A stretch of DNA of 49,016 bases from Phycisphaerales bacterium (GCA_028291615.1 JAQGHM010000257.1:1-49016); one strand, 5' to 3'. Positions 1 through 7,866 are shown, counted from the first letter of the stretch. Translations and numbers: made by a program. The notes: generated by a model not told the origin, from the letters alone.

Positions 1-365
1 GTGCTTTGGGTTGTGGGAGAAAGCGCCCATCACATCGGGGGGAAGAATGGCTTGTCAATTTCGCACGGCGGTTGGAGGTTGAACTTCACCCGCGTGCAAC
101 GAGATATGTAACGCAACCTCAGTGCCACGCGGGTCGAACGCATGACGCATCGGTGGGGGCTGTGCGGTTAAACCATCGACAGTGCATAGTTTACGACCAG
201 ACTGCTGTAACTCGGGTCGAGTCGCGATTTGTCGGCACCCCAATTTAAACGCGACACGATGGCCGTTTTTGGCAGTTTGTCGTTCCAATCTGCCGTAGAT
301 CCCGCCCTTCGACAAGCTCAGGGCGGGCCTTCCATTCCCTTAGCCGCCTTTTACAATCGCCCGCC
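1..365. other. gene-poor upstream stretch
   Basis: No convincing gene is visible here. Short open frames exist on both strands (6-248 plus, 55-315 minus) but they overlap each other, have no clear ribosome binding site and no recognisable motif. The only structured element is the hairpin at 301-327. The stretch probably holds the promoter of the epimerase gene that starts at 366. Confidence 0.5.
301..327. repeat. GC-rich inverted repeat (REP-like hairpin)
   Basis: An 8-bp perfect stem (CCCGCCCT at 301-308, AGGGCGGG at 320-327) encloses an 11-base loop with the core TTCGACAAGCTCA. Hairpins with this core recur between genes in many GC-rich bacterial genomes. It has no T-run on the plus side, so it is more likely a dispersed palindromic repeat or a mRNA-end stabiliser for an upstream gene than a classical terminator. 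Confidence 0.6.
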
Positions 366-1283
366 ATGCGAGTTCTGGTGACTGGCGGCGCGGGGTTTAT
401 CGGATCGAATCTGGCCAAGCGTCTGGGCGGCGACGGTTACGACGTTACGGTTGTCGATGATTTCCAGTCCGGCCATTGGACCAATCTGGTCGAATTCAAA
501 GGCGACGTCATTACCGCCGACCTCGCTCAGCAGGGCGGGCCGCTGGCGTCTCTGCCGCCGTTTGAGGTGATCTTCCATCAGGCGTCGATTACCGACACCA
601 CCGTCCACGACCAGCGGCGGATGATGCAGAACAATGTCGAGGCCTTCCGCCAACTGTTGGACCTGGCCGTTAATTGGAAAAGCCGCATGATCTGGGCGAG
701 TAGCGCCTCCATCTACGGCCGCCGCCAACCTCCCAACGCCGAGTCACAACCGCCCGATCCCCTCAACGTTTACGCCTGCTCCAAACTGGTCATGGAGCGC
801 CTCGCCGACCGTTATCGCGAGAAGCTCAAGCACCCGATCGTCGGCCTGCGCTACTTCAACGTCTACGGCCCCGGCGAAGACCACAAGGGCAAATTCGCCA
901 GCATGATTCATCAGCTCGCCAGGCAGATGCGCACCGGCAAGCGCCCGCGCGTCTTCACCGCGGGCGAACAGAAGCGGGATTTCGTCTACGTCGATGACGT
1001 CGTCCAGGCCAACCTGAAAGCCCTACAAGCCAAGACTGGCGGCGTCTTCAACGTCGGCTGCGGCGGCGCCTTTACCTTCAACCAGGTCGTCGCCGAGTTG
1101 AACGGCGTTCTCGGCACCGATCTTCCGCCCGACTACTTCCCCAATCCATACAGCTTCACGCAGGACTGGACCGAAGCGAACGTCAGCGAAAGCCGGCGCG
1201 GGCTGGGATACGAACCCAAGTACGACCTGAAGCGCGGGATTGCTGCGTACCACGAGAGTGGCAAGCTTGGAGCGTCGATCTGA
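366..1283 (+). CDS. NAD-dependent epimerase, HldD/RfaD-like
   Basis: A 305-residue extended short-chain dehydrogenase/reductase. The N-terminal GGAGFIG (residues 7-13) is the Rossmann NAD(P)-binding loop. The Ser-Tyr-x3-Lys catalytic set is visible as S112-S115 and YACSK with Y136 and K140. FHQAS and TDTT near residues 70-79, RYFNVYGPGE-HKG and RDFVYVDDV resemble ADP-L-glycero-D-manno-heptose 6-epimerase (HldD/RfaD), which inverts C6 of ADP-heptose for lipopolysaccharide inner core. A related GDP- or UDP-sugar epimerase is the main alternative. The length matches the family (about 300-330). The ATG follows the intergenic hairpin, and the gene stands alone from the UdgX gene 77 bases downstream. 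The family is sure, the exact substrate less so. Confidence 0.85.
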   Translation: MRVLVTGGAGFIGSNLAKRLGGDGYDVTVVDDFQSGHWTNLVEFKGDVITADLAQQGGPLASLPPFEVIFHQASITDTTVHDQRRMMQNNVEAFRQLLDLAVNWKSRMIWASSASIYGRRQPPNAESQPPDPLNVYACSKLVMERLADRYREKLKHPIVGLRYFNVYGPGEDHKGKFASMIHQLARQMRTGKRPRVFTAGEQKRDFVYVDDVVQANLKALQAKTGGVFNVGCGGAFTFNQVVAELNGVLGTDLPPDYFPNPYSFTQDWTEANVSESRRGLGYEPKYDLKRGIAAYHESGKLGASI

Positions 1284-1360
1284 GGAACCCTTCCAATTCC
1301 GCATTCTCAACCGCGCGCTAGTCCCGGTAAGGTATTAGGACAACGCGTGCGGAGGAGATA

Positions 1361-2020
1361 ATGGCGAAAAAACTCGAGGATTACCCGACCGCAGAAGCGT
1401 ACCTGCCTGAGCGGATCACCCTTCCTGCCCTGCGCGAGGCCGCCCAAGAGTGCCGCGGCTGCCCGCTTTACAAGATCGGCACGCAAACCGTCTTCGGCGA
1501 AGGAAAACGTGACGCCCGCGTCATGATGATCGGCGAGCAGCCCGGCGATCAGGAAGACAAGGCCGGTAAGCCTTTTGTCGGGCCGGCCGGTAAGATTCTC
1601 AACGATGCGCTGGCCGAGGTTGGCATCGACCGCGACGAGGTCTATGTCGCCAATGCGGTCAAGCACTTCAAGTGGGAACCGCGCGGCACGCGGCGGATTC
1701 ATGCCAAGCCGAACGCGCGCGAGATCCAGGCGTGCAAGCCATGGCTGACGGCTGAGCTTCAGGTGGTCAAGCCGCAGATGGTGATCTGCCTCGGTGCGAC
1801 CGCGGCGCAGGCGCTGATGGGCAAGGATTTCCGCATCACCAAGAGCCGCGGCGAGATCTTCCGCGATACGCAGTACGCGCCGTGGCTGATGGCGACGGCG
1901 CACCCATCGTCAATCCTGCGGATGCCCTCGTCAGAGGATCGCGAGGCGGCATACCGCGCGCTGGTGGCCGATCTGCAAGTCGCGGCTCATGAGCTTGGCG
2001 CGGCGAAAACGGGCCGATGA
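1361..2020 (+). CDS. UdgX-type uracil-DNA glycosylase
   Basis: A 219-residue member of the uracil-DNA glycosylase superfamily, family 4-like. The motif GEQPGDQED (residues 58-66) and the later HPSS are the two active-site motifs. Cysteines C31, C34, C125 and C143 have the spacing expected for a 4Fe-4S cluster. The insertion GTRRIHAKPN, with RRIH at 111-114, matches the KRRIH loop that defines UdgX. In that family the loop histidine (here H114) becomes covalently linked to the excised uracil site, leaving the enzyme irreversibly bound to DNA. A strong Shine-Dalgarno sequence (GGAGGAG) precedes the ATG by a few bases. It is intracellular and acts in base-excision repair. The UdgX assignment rests on the RRIH loop and is quite secure. 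Confidence 0.88.
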   Translation: MAKKLEDYPTAEAYLPERITLPALREAAQECRGCPLYKIGTQTVFGEGKRDARVMMIGEQPGDQEDKAGKPFVGPAGKILNDALAEVGIDRDEVYVANAVKHFKWEPRGTRRIHAKPNAREIQACKPWLTAELQVVKPQMVICLGATAAQALMGKDFRITKSRGEIFRDTQYAPWLMATAHPSSILRMPSSEDREAAYRALVADLQVAAHELGAAKTGR

Positions 2021-2091
2021 GTTATGATTGCGAACTTATCGCGGGTGCCGGACGTCGGATGAATGGGGATCAATAGCCAAGGTGCGAACGA

Positions 2092-3333
2092 ATGCGAAGT
2101 CTTATCTGGACGGTGGCAATCATGACGATCTCACGAATTGCCGGCGCGGCCGGCGCCGCGGGCCCTGCCGGCGCTGCAGCGGCGCCGCGCCAGGCGGATA
2201 ACGGCTTCGCCGCGCGACTTTATTCTCTTGTCGGCACGGCCAGCGATCAGAACACGTTCTTCTCGCCCGCGAGCATCGCGGCGGCGGTGGCGATGACCTC
2301 CGCCGGCGCACGCGGCGAGACGGAGAAGCAGATGTACGGTGTCCTCGGCTTCGACGCCGCGGCGGATCGCCAGCGCATGCACGAAACCTTCGCGGAGATG
2401 ATGAAGCAGGCGAACGGCGCCGGCGGCGGCGATCGCGGCTATCAGCTCAGCATCGCCAACCGCCTCTGGGGGCAGAGCGGCTTTCACTTTCTCCCTGCAT
2501 TTCTCGATCGGACGAAGAAGCAATACGGCGCGCCGCTCGAGCAAGTCGATTTCGCGGGAAATGCCGATGGTGCGCGGGCTGCGATCAACCAATGGGTCGA
2601 AAAGCAGACGGCGGATAAGATCAAGGATCTCATCAAGCCCGGCGCGCTCACCGGCCAGACACGCCTGGTGCTGACCAACGCGATCTACTTCAAGGGAAGC
2701 TGGGCCGATCCGTTCAAGAAGGAGATGACGAAGGATGAGCCATTCCACCTCGCCGCAGCGGACAAATCCGTCAACGTGCCGATGATGCATCGCGCGGGCG
2801 GCTACAACTATGCCGAAGACGATGCGGCGCAGATCCTGGAACTGCCCTACGCGAAGAATGAAATCTCGATGGTCATCGTCCTGCCGCGGAAGGTCGATGG
2901 GCTACCGCAGTTGGAAAAGGCCATGGATGCCAAATGGTTGAGCGAAGCCGCAAACCGCGTCCAGAAGCGCGACAAAGTTCAGGTGGCCCTGCCGCGGTTC
3001 AAGATGTCAGCCGAGTTCGAACTGTCGCAGATCCTGGCGCGGCTCGGGATGCCGCTCGCGTTCGACGCCGCCAAGGCCGACTTTTCAGGCATGAGCAGTG
3101 AAGAGCGTCTGGTGATCGATCAGGTCATCCATAAGGCGTTCGTGGACGTGAACGAGGAAGGCACTGAAGCCGCCGCTGCCACAGCCGTCACCATGCGTGC
3201 GATGGCCGTCCGCCAACCCGCGCCGCCGGTCATCTTCCGCGCCGATCACCCCTTCATCTTCTTCATCCGCGATACCCGCACCGGAGCCATCCTTTTCATG
3301 GGAAAGGTGCTCAATCCCAGAGAATCGCGGTAA
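2092..3333 (+). CDS. serpin family protease inhibitor, probably exported
   Basis: A 413-residue serpin. The body aligns with the family throughout: FFSPASIAAAVAM near residue 56, LVLTNAIYFKGSW at 192-204, and the C-terminal signature FRADHPFIFF at 382-391. The reactive-centre-loop hinge EEGTEAAAATAV (355-366) has the small-residue pattern of inhibitory serpins, so it should trap a protease by loop insertion. The scissile region lies in about 367-378 (TMRAMAVRQPAPP). With Met, Arg and Ala candidates the P1 residue, and hence the target protease, is unclear. Residues 1-35 form a hydrophobic then Ala/Gly-rich leader that fits a signal peptide, so it likely acts in the periplasm or outside. Bacterial serpins are uncommon but recurrent in Planctomycetes. 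It stands alone between udgX and ssrA. Confidence 0.93.
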   Translation: MRSLIWTVAIMTISRIAGAAGAAGPAGAAAAPRQADNGFAARLYSLVGTASDQNTFFSPASIAAAVAMTSAGARGETEKQMYGVLGFDAAADRQRMHETFAEMMKQANGAGGGDRGYQLSIANRLWGQSGFHFLPAFLDRTKKQYGAPLEQVDFAGNADGARAAINQWVEKQTADKIKDLIKPGALTGQTRLVLTNAIYFKGSWADPFKKEMTKDEPFHLAAADKSVNVPMMHRAGGYNYAEDDAAQILELPYAKNEISMVIVLPRKVDGLPQLEKAMDAKWLSEAANRVQKRDKVQVALPRFKMSAEFELSQILARLGMPLAFDAAKADFSGMSSEERLVIDQVIHKAFVDVNEEGTEAAAATAVTMRAMAVRQPAPPVIFRADHPFIFFIRDTRTGAILFMGKVLNPRESR

Positions 3334-3439
3334 ATCCGCCCGACCGCTGCATTTGCCGCCGGGTGAGAACCGATATAAGATGGGGGCGTATTACTGTTGT
3401 TGTGGCTCTTTGACAATTTCGCGACCCACTTTGTTCACC

Positions 3440-3819
3440 GGGGGCGATCGGTTTCGACCGGATAGCTGCGGTGGTGGTGGCATGCCCAGGACGCTCGATT
3501 GGCCTGGTTAATCATTCGAGCACACATTAACTGCCAACAACGATGTTGCAGGCCGAGTCGGCTTTGCCGCCCCGGTTCGTATGGCTGCCTAATAAAAGGC
3601 ACGCCTCGGCACGCCGCGTAGCCTGTGACGCGACGGCCGCAAAATAGCAGGCTGGCTTTTCGATTCGACCGTTGGTCGAGAGGCGAGACAAAGACGGTTG
3701 GAGACGCGCGAAGGTTGTCGGTGATCGCCGCGCGTTTCGACAACAAAACACCAGACTAAGCATGGAGAGGCTGCTACTTGGGTTGTCTTGGGACAGGGGT
3801 TCAATTCCCCTCGCCTCCC
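3440..3819 (+). ncRNA. ssrA: tmRNA (ssrA), with tag reading frame
   Basis: Transfer-messenger RNA, which rescues stalled ribosomes and tags the nascent chain. The 5' acceptor strand GGGGGCG (3440-3446) pairs with CGCCTCC (3812-3818). The 5' GGTTTCGACCGGAT and the T-arm AGGGG-TTCAATT-CCCCT (3796-3812) are standard. CCA is not encoded. The resume codon is read as GCC at 3533, giving the tag ANNDVAGRVGFAAPVRMAA, which ends at TAA 3590-3592 followed by a second TAA. A hydrophobic MAA end suits ClpXP or ClpAP recognition. The tag is longer than the common 10-12 residue form. A TTGACA lies at 3410-3415 upstream. The 3' end is a frequent integration target, and here an integrase follows at once. Confidence 0.93.
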
Positions 3820-3821
3820 CT

Positions 3822-4003
3822 GGTTCCAATTGGAGCCACGAATCATAAGCCACGCTTTTAGCGTGGCTTATTTCGTTTTAAGACCGATCTCACGCCCCTT
3901 AAAATCCGTCTCAACCTCTCTAAGTACCAGAAAAACGAGCTTAGAGGTTCCAATTTGTGGTTGAAGTGGTTCCAAAATCCCGGTATATTTCTCGAATTGG
4001 AAC
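3822..4003. repeat. GGTTCCAATT repeats beside integrase (possible arm sites)
   Basis: The decamer GGTTCCAATT occurs at 3822-3831 and 3946-3955, with a partial copy GGTTCCAA at 3968-3975 and an inverted copy AATTGGAAC at 3995-4003. The first copy is also the left half of an imperfect palindrome (3822-3836). The copies lie between the tmRNA 3' end and the integrase start. Short repeats in this position are what arm-type integrase binding sites, or operators of the integrase gene, look like. Function is inferred. Confidence 0.45.
3845..3879 (+). terminator. rho-independent terminator of ssrA
   Basis: A perfect 12-bp stem (ATAAGCCACGCT at 3845-3856, AGCGTGGCTTAT at 3860-3871) with a TTT loop, followed by TTCGTTTT. 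It lies 26 bases past the tmRNA acceptor stem. If the mobile element entered at the 3' end of ssrA, this terminator is now on the element side. Confidence 0.85.
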
Positions 4004-4030
4004 TATGACTCGACCCCCTGAAGAGAGACG

Positions 4031-5734
4031 ATGATAACCAAGGCCAGCCGTGGGCTATGTTGCGTGGATGGGCGGTACCGCCGGACGATCGGGAAGTTCA
4101 GGAACGCCCAAGGGAAGGTCGCACCCCGGAAGTTCTTGTTGGGGACGGACGCCAAGGCGGCGCAACTGGCAAACATCCGGTTGGAGCAGCTTTGGGCGGA
4201 CGTGGTTCGACTCACCGCCGCCACCAACGAGTGGAACCTCCAGCAGTACGAGCAGCCCCCGTACTACCCCGCAGATCAACCGCCGGTGGACGCCGAACCA
4301 CTATGGACGCCGGAGTCGCTGGAGATCGCAGAGGCCATCCGCACCGGCCAGCCGCAGTACGCCGTCCCCACGACCGCCGCTGACCTGTCCGATCCCGACT
4401 ACGTCCGGCGGATACAGTGGTTGAGAGAGCGCTACCCGTCCGTCGCATTTGTGCCGGCCGACCCCGAGACGTTCGCGAGTGGCCAGAAAACCTACCGCGA
4501 GGTAGCCCACCGCAGCGCCGCCCATGCCGTGGCCGCAGCTGCGATCGCCAACATCCCCATCCCGGCCGGCGTGAGCCAGACACTTTATCAGGCGATCGAC
4601 GCCTACGCCGATCAGGTCAAAGCAACCAAGCTACGCGACGGCCAGGTCACGGCGTGGGGCGAGGTATTGTGTAAGCAGGCGATCCGACTGAAACAGTCGC
4701 ACCCCGACACGACGCTCGACCGCTTCGACCTCGCCGCCATCGAGAAGATCAAGCACTATTGGGCAGCCCGTCCAATGTCGCGGTACGGCAAGCCGATCGC
4801 ACTCGACACTGTCCGCGCCCAAATTGCCGCGCTCAAACTTTTCGCCAAGTGGTTACACCGGCACCCGCAATGGCAGTGGCGACGGCCCGAGGATTTCGAG
4901 GAGGCCATCAAGCTCGACCTGAGTGAGCTAATGAGCCACGAGGAGGTCGCCAAGCTCAGGCACGGCGTCGCCACCTATGCCGTCCCCGAACTGGCGATCA
5001 TCTGGAAGTACGCCACTGCGCGCGAGCGCGTACTGGTCGCCCTCGCGCTCAACTGTGGTTTTGCGAGGACGGAGATCTCAAGCCTGCGACTGGACGAGAT
5101 CGACCTCGCCGGCAATCCGCCCCGTATCCACCGCATCCGGCGGAAGTCGAAGGTGTACGGCCAGTGGCAACTGTGGGACGTCACCCAGCGGGCGCTCGCA
5201 TGGAACGCAACCGAACGATCGAAGGTCGAACCGGCCGGCAACGTGTGGGCGATCCTCACCGACCGGGGCCGGCCCTTCGAAGACCACCGGATCGCCAACA
5301 TCTGGAACCGACTCCTCGACCGCGTGGCCGCCGATCACGCGGACTTTCGTCAACTTTCGTTTAAGCACTTGAGAAAGACCGGCGCGCAGTTCGTCCGGAA
5401 CATGGCCGACGGGGAGACAGCCGCAGTTTTTTTAGCTCACGGCCAGCCCGTTAAAGGTGACAATCTTAGCGGCATCTATTCAAATCCCGTCTTCGCCCGA
5501 CTGGACGCCGCTCTAGTCAAAGTGCGCGAGTTGCTGGAACCCGTTTTTGGTCAGACTCCGGACGGATTCGACAGCCCCCGCGCCAAGGGTAGCCCCAACA
5601 TCAAATGCTCACAGATCGAGCAGATCGCCGACCTGCACCGCGCCGGCGTCCACCCCGACACGATCGCCGCCAAGGTGGGGGTGTCGCGGGCAACGGCGTA
5701 TCGACGGATCAGTGAGTTAAAGGCCGTGAAGTAA
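4031..5734 (+). CDS. tyrosine recombinase (integrase) with C-terminal HTH
   Basis: A 567-residue tyrosine integrase. The N-terminal third carries an arm-binding-like region. A core-binding (SAM-like) domain lies near 185-290 and the catalytic domain near 300-500. The catalytic set is visible: R346 in FARTEISSL, basic K372/K374, H446-L-R448 in HLRKTG, H470 in LAHGQ and the nucleophile Y483 in IYSNP. Residues 527-561 form a resolvase-type helix-turn-helix (IADLHRAGVHPDTIAAKVGVSRAT), an unusual extra at the C-terminus. It catalyses site-specific integration and excision, here probably at the tmRNA 3' end 212 bases upstream. The ATG follows a GAGAG Shine-Dalgarno. The gene is intact. The next gene is the IS-split frame at 5759. 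Confidence 0.92.
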   Translation: MITKASRGLCCVDGRYRRTIGKFRNAQGKVAPRKFLLGTDAKAAQLANIRLEQLWADVVRLTAATNEWNLQQYEQPPYYPADQPPVDAEPLWTPESLEIAEAIRTGQPQYAVPTTAADLSDPDYVRRIQWLRERYPSVAFVPADPETFASGQKTYREVAHRSAAHAVAAAAIANIPIPAGVSQTLYQAIDAYADQVKATKLRDGQVTAWGEVLCKQAIRLKQSHPDTTLDRFDLAAIEKIKHYWAARPMSRYGKPIALDTVRAQIAALKLFAKWLHRHPQWQWRRPEDFEEAIKLDLSELMSHEEVAKLRHGVATYAVPELAIIWKYATARERVLVALALNCGFARTEISSLRLDEIDLAGNPPRIHRIRRKSKVYGQWQLWDVTQRALAWNATERSKVEPAGNVWAILTDRGRPFEDHRIANIWNRLLDRVAADHADFRQLSFKHLRKTGAQFVRNMADGETAAVFLAHGQPVKGDNLSGIYSNPVFARLDAALVKVRELLEPVFGQTPDGFDSPRAKGSPNIKCSQIEQIADLHRAGVHPDTIAAKVGVSRATAYRRISELKAVK

Positions 5735-5916
5735 TTCGTTCACTACCGAGGGACCAGCATGGAGCAGTTCTATTCACTTCGACCGACAGACGAGCAGATC
5801 GCTTTCATTCGGGCTACGTTGTAAGCGTCAACGACGGGCACATCGCATTACGGTTCGTCGAGGCCGGCATAGAGGAGGACTTTGCCGACCTCTATGGCGA
5901 CGATCAACAGAGGCTA

Positions 5917-6962
5917 GAGCATCTTCAATCCAGTTGTAGCGTGTATCCGCAATGGCGGAAGCAGTTGGCCGAGTCGGACGCGGTGATGCGATCCAGCACG
6001 CTTTGCATTGCGCCCCAGAGCACCTCGCGCGTGCGGCAGGCAAGCGAGCGAAGCGACTGCTTGACCTTGGCAAAGATCATCTCGATCGGATTCAGATCCG
6101 GACTGTAGGGCGGGAGGAACAACAGCGTCGCGCCGGCTGCCTCGATCGACGCGCGGGTCGACGCCCCCTTGTGACTCGAGAGGTTGTCCATCACGACCAC
6201 ATCGCCAGGTCGCAATTGCGGCACGAGCACCTGCGTGACAAAGGCCTGGAACACGTCTGCGTTGATCGCCCCGTCCACCACGGTCGAGCAGCGGATGCCC
6301 CCGGTGCACAAGGCCGCGATCAGCGTGGTCGTCCGCCAGTGGCCATGAGGAACCCTGGCCACCAGTCGCTGGCCCACCGGCGCCCGTCCGCGCAGGCGCG
6401 TCATGTTGGTCTTGGCCCAGGTCTCGTCGATGAAGATCAACTGCGGCGCGATGCGCGCGGGCTGCTGGTCTTTCCACTGCCGGCGTCGCTGGGCAACGTC
6501 GGGCCGGTCCTGCTCGGCGGCATGCAGCGTCTTTTTTTAAAAGAGAGGCCCAGCCGCTGCAGCGCCATGCCCACCGCCGACTCGCTGCAGCGGTCCGTCC
6601 CCAGGCGCTGGCGCAGTTCGGGGATCGTCGCGTCGGGCTGCTGTTCCACGAGCTTGCGTAACTGGGCCAGGTCCACCTTGACCACGAGCACGCCGCCCAT
6701 CGGCAGCCGCGTGGTGCGGTGCTGTTCCCGGCGGACCTGCTTGACCCGCCTGGCCCAAGCGCGGCTGACGCCCAGGGTGTCGGCGATCTCCTTGGTCTGC
6801 TTGCCCCGGTCATAGGCGGCCAGCACGCGCTCGCGAAGGTCCTGCTCGTAAGGCCTGGGCATCGTCGACTCCTTTCGATGCCGTCAAACCTTACCGTGCG
6901 TCGAGCGGGAGCGCAATCCGAACAAGCGCCGAACGGGCGCTACATCTGAGGTGGGGTTGCTC
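5917..6962 (-). mobile_element. IS630-family insertion sequence, complete
   Basis: About 1,046 bp with 25-base imperfect terminal inverted repeats (5917-5941 and 6938-6962, matching at the outer GAGCA, an inner CAG and the inner TGTAGCG). It is flanked by the TA dinucleotides 5915-5916 and 6963-6964, the target duplication expected of IS630/Tc1-type elements. The element encodes one transposase on the minus strand in two overlapping frames. The clean ends and precise repair of the host frame suggest recent insertion. Confidence 0.88.
5925..6862 (-). CDS. IS630 transposase made by -1 ribosomal frameshift
   Basis: Two frames make one DDE transposase of about 310 residues. Frame A (6862 down to 6437) carries the N-terminal helix-turn-helix ([28 protein letters not shown]). 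Frame B (about 6535 down to 5925) carries the catalytic domain: first Asp in IFIDET, second Asp in [11 protein letters not shown] and Glu in [11 protein letters not shown], the last two 34 residues apart as in Tc1/IS630 DD34E. On the coding strand the frames meet at TTTTAAAAAAAG (plus-strand 6532-6542). Re-reading one A there (-1) continues without a gap into [20 protein letters not shown] and then IFIDET. This is a typical programmed frameshift and not necessarily decay. Confidence 0.88.
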
Positions 6963-7170
6963 TAGAGGCAACCGCCATGTTGTTGAGAGATCTCGCGGCT
7001 ATGACGGCTGGCGATCATTACTGAGGAGACCGTTGGCGCAGACCGCCAGCCTCACCAGCTTCAATCCCCCGCTTTGTGGGCTACGGCGATTCGGCCCTCA
7101 CGGGCCATTCAAGGTTCAAAGGAGCCGGAACGGTGCTTCTAACACAAGCACGGGTGCCAGCGGCCTAAAG

Positions 7171-7329
7171 GGGGTGGTGAAGTGGCTTGCCTAGGGGGCT
7201 GGTAAAGCTACATGTCTATAGGGTGGTAAACTGGCTCTACTAGGGTGGTAAAGTAGCCTGCCTAGGGGGTGGTAAAGCTACTTTACCAAAAGGGAACAAG
7301 CTTCTAAGGGAGCAAGTAAGGGAGCAAGT
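7171..7329. repeat. iteron-like direct repeats (possible origin 1)
   Basis: Five tandem copies of a motif close to GGGTGGTAAAGTAGC, with TGGT(A/G)AA cores starting at 7175, 7200, 7224, 7246 and 7270, i.e. spaced 25, 24, 22 and 24 bases, near two helical turns. The last copy forms the palindrome GGTAAAG-CTA-CTTTACC (7271-7287). Two further perfect 12-base direct repeats AAGGGAGCAAGT follow (7306-7317 and 7318-7329). Such arrays upstream of initiator genes are typical of iteron replication origins. The winged-helix genes at 7883 and 8241 and the DnaC-like ATPase at 9580 follow on the same strand. The origin function is inferred. Confidence 0.6.
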
Positions 7330-7732
7330 GAAGGAACGGGGGCTTCGCCCCGCGGCCGCTGGCGCGGCCGTCTCTCTCCCCAGCTTCGCCCTTTAACTTG
7401 CTGGGGGTGGGTGAGATCAACGCCGGTAGCCAAGGCCGAGGGGCCGCTCCCGCGCAAACGGATCGCCAGTCGGAGCTACAGGGTCAGAGGGCGGTCACTC
7501 CTGAGGGTTTCACCGCCAGCGGCCGGACGCCGAAGGCGCGGGGGCGCGAAGTGGTAGATCGAGAGCCGTAGCCCCGGAGGGTGAGGGTGGAGGTCGGCAA
7601 GCTCAAGCTTAAGCAGTCGGCGACGCCACCACGGCCAGCACCGTTAGTTTATGGATTATTGCTTTTCAAGTCCCCAAAAAAATATGGAGAAAGCGCTCAG
7701 ATATCGGCACGGCATTCCCCGAGATGAGAAGT
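7330..7732. other. non-coding leader region between repeats and first winged-helix gene
   Basis: No gene is supported in this stretch. It contains a GGGGC-TTC-GCCCC hairpin at 7339-7351 directly after the repeat cluster, and a T- and A-rich segment around 7648-7685 (ATTGCTTTTCAAG, AAAAAAATATGG) that could hold the promoter or an easily melted region for the downstream genes. The rest shows no repeat or motif I can interpret. Confidence 0.4.
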
Positions 7733-7866
7733 GTGGACGTGTGGTCCACCGCCGGAAGCACGGCGTGCAGGCAGAGCAGAGCAAGTAAACAAAACAATCT
7801 TACGTCGCTTGCTCTGCGACCAACCGAGGCCCCCCGTCTGCTAAGCGGGGGCCTCACTTTTTTCTT
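7733..7866 (+). promoter_or_regulatory. structured leader with attenuator-like hairpins
   Basis: Three hairpins follow each other. GTGGAC/GTCCAC lies at 7733-7738/7744-7749. GCAGAGCAAG pairs with CTTGCTCTGC (7776-7785/7808-7817, perfect 10 bp). A strong GC hairpin at 7826-7855 (GAGGCCCCC/GGGGGCCTC) is followed by ACTTTTTTC, like a rho-independent terminator. The terminator sits 17 bases before the Shine-Dalgarno GGAG (7871) of the gene starting at 7883. A terminator placed ahead of the gene it would silence suggests transcription attenuation, a common copy-control mode of replication genes. It could instead end an upstream small RNA. Confidence 0.55.

Larger units (their letters stand above)
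5759..7024 (+). pseudogene. small gene interrupted by IS630 element
   Basis: A short reading frame is split by the insertion sequence at 5917-6962. Left part: frame at 5821-5916 (VSVNDGH, IEEDFADLYGDDQQRL). Right part: from 6965 to the TGA at 7022-7024 (EATAMLLRDLAAMTAGDHY). Removing the element with one copy of the TA target joins both parts in frame, which shows that this was one gene before insertion. The 5' end is unclear. An ATG at 5759 opens MEQFYSLRPTDEQIAF in another frame that stops at 5820, so a second lesion (1-base indel) or a different start must be assumed. The product would be about 70-85 residues, acidic, family unknown, directly downstream of the integrase. An excision-related or regulatory role is possible but not shown. 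Confidence 0.6.

Noticed and set aside
6-315. Open frames on both strands before the epimerase gene
   Set aside because: They overlap each other, have no ribosome binding site and no family features; treated as non-coding.
7171-7329. CRISPR array
   Set aside because: The repeats are short, degenerate and spaced only 22-25 bases start to start, without unique spacers; iteron-like instead. The same applies to the repeats at 34138-34467.
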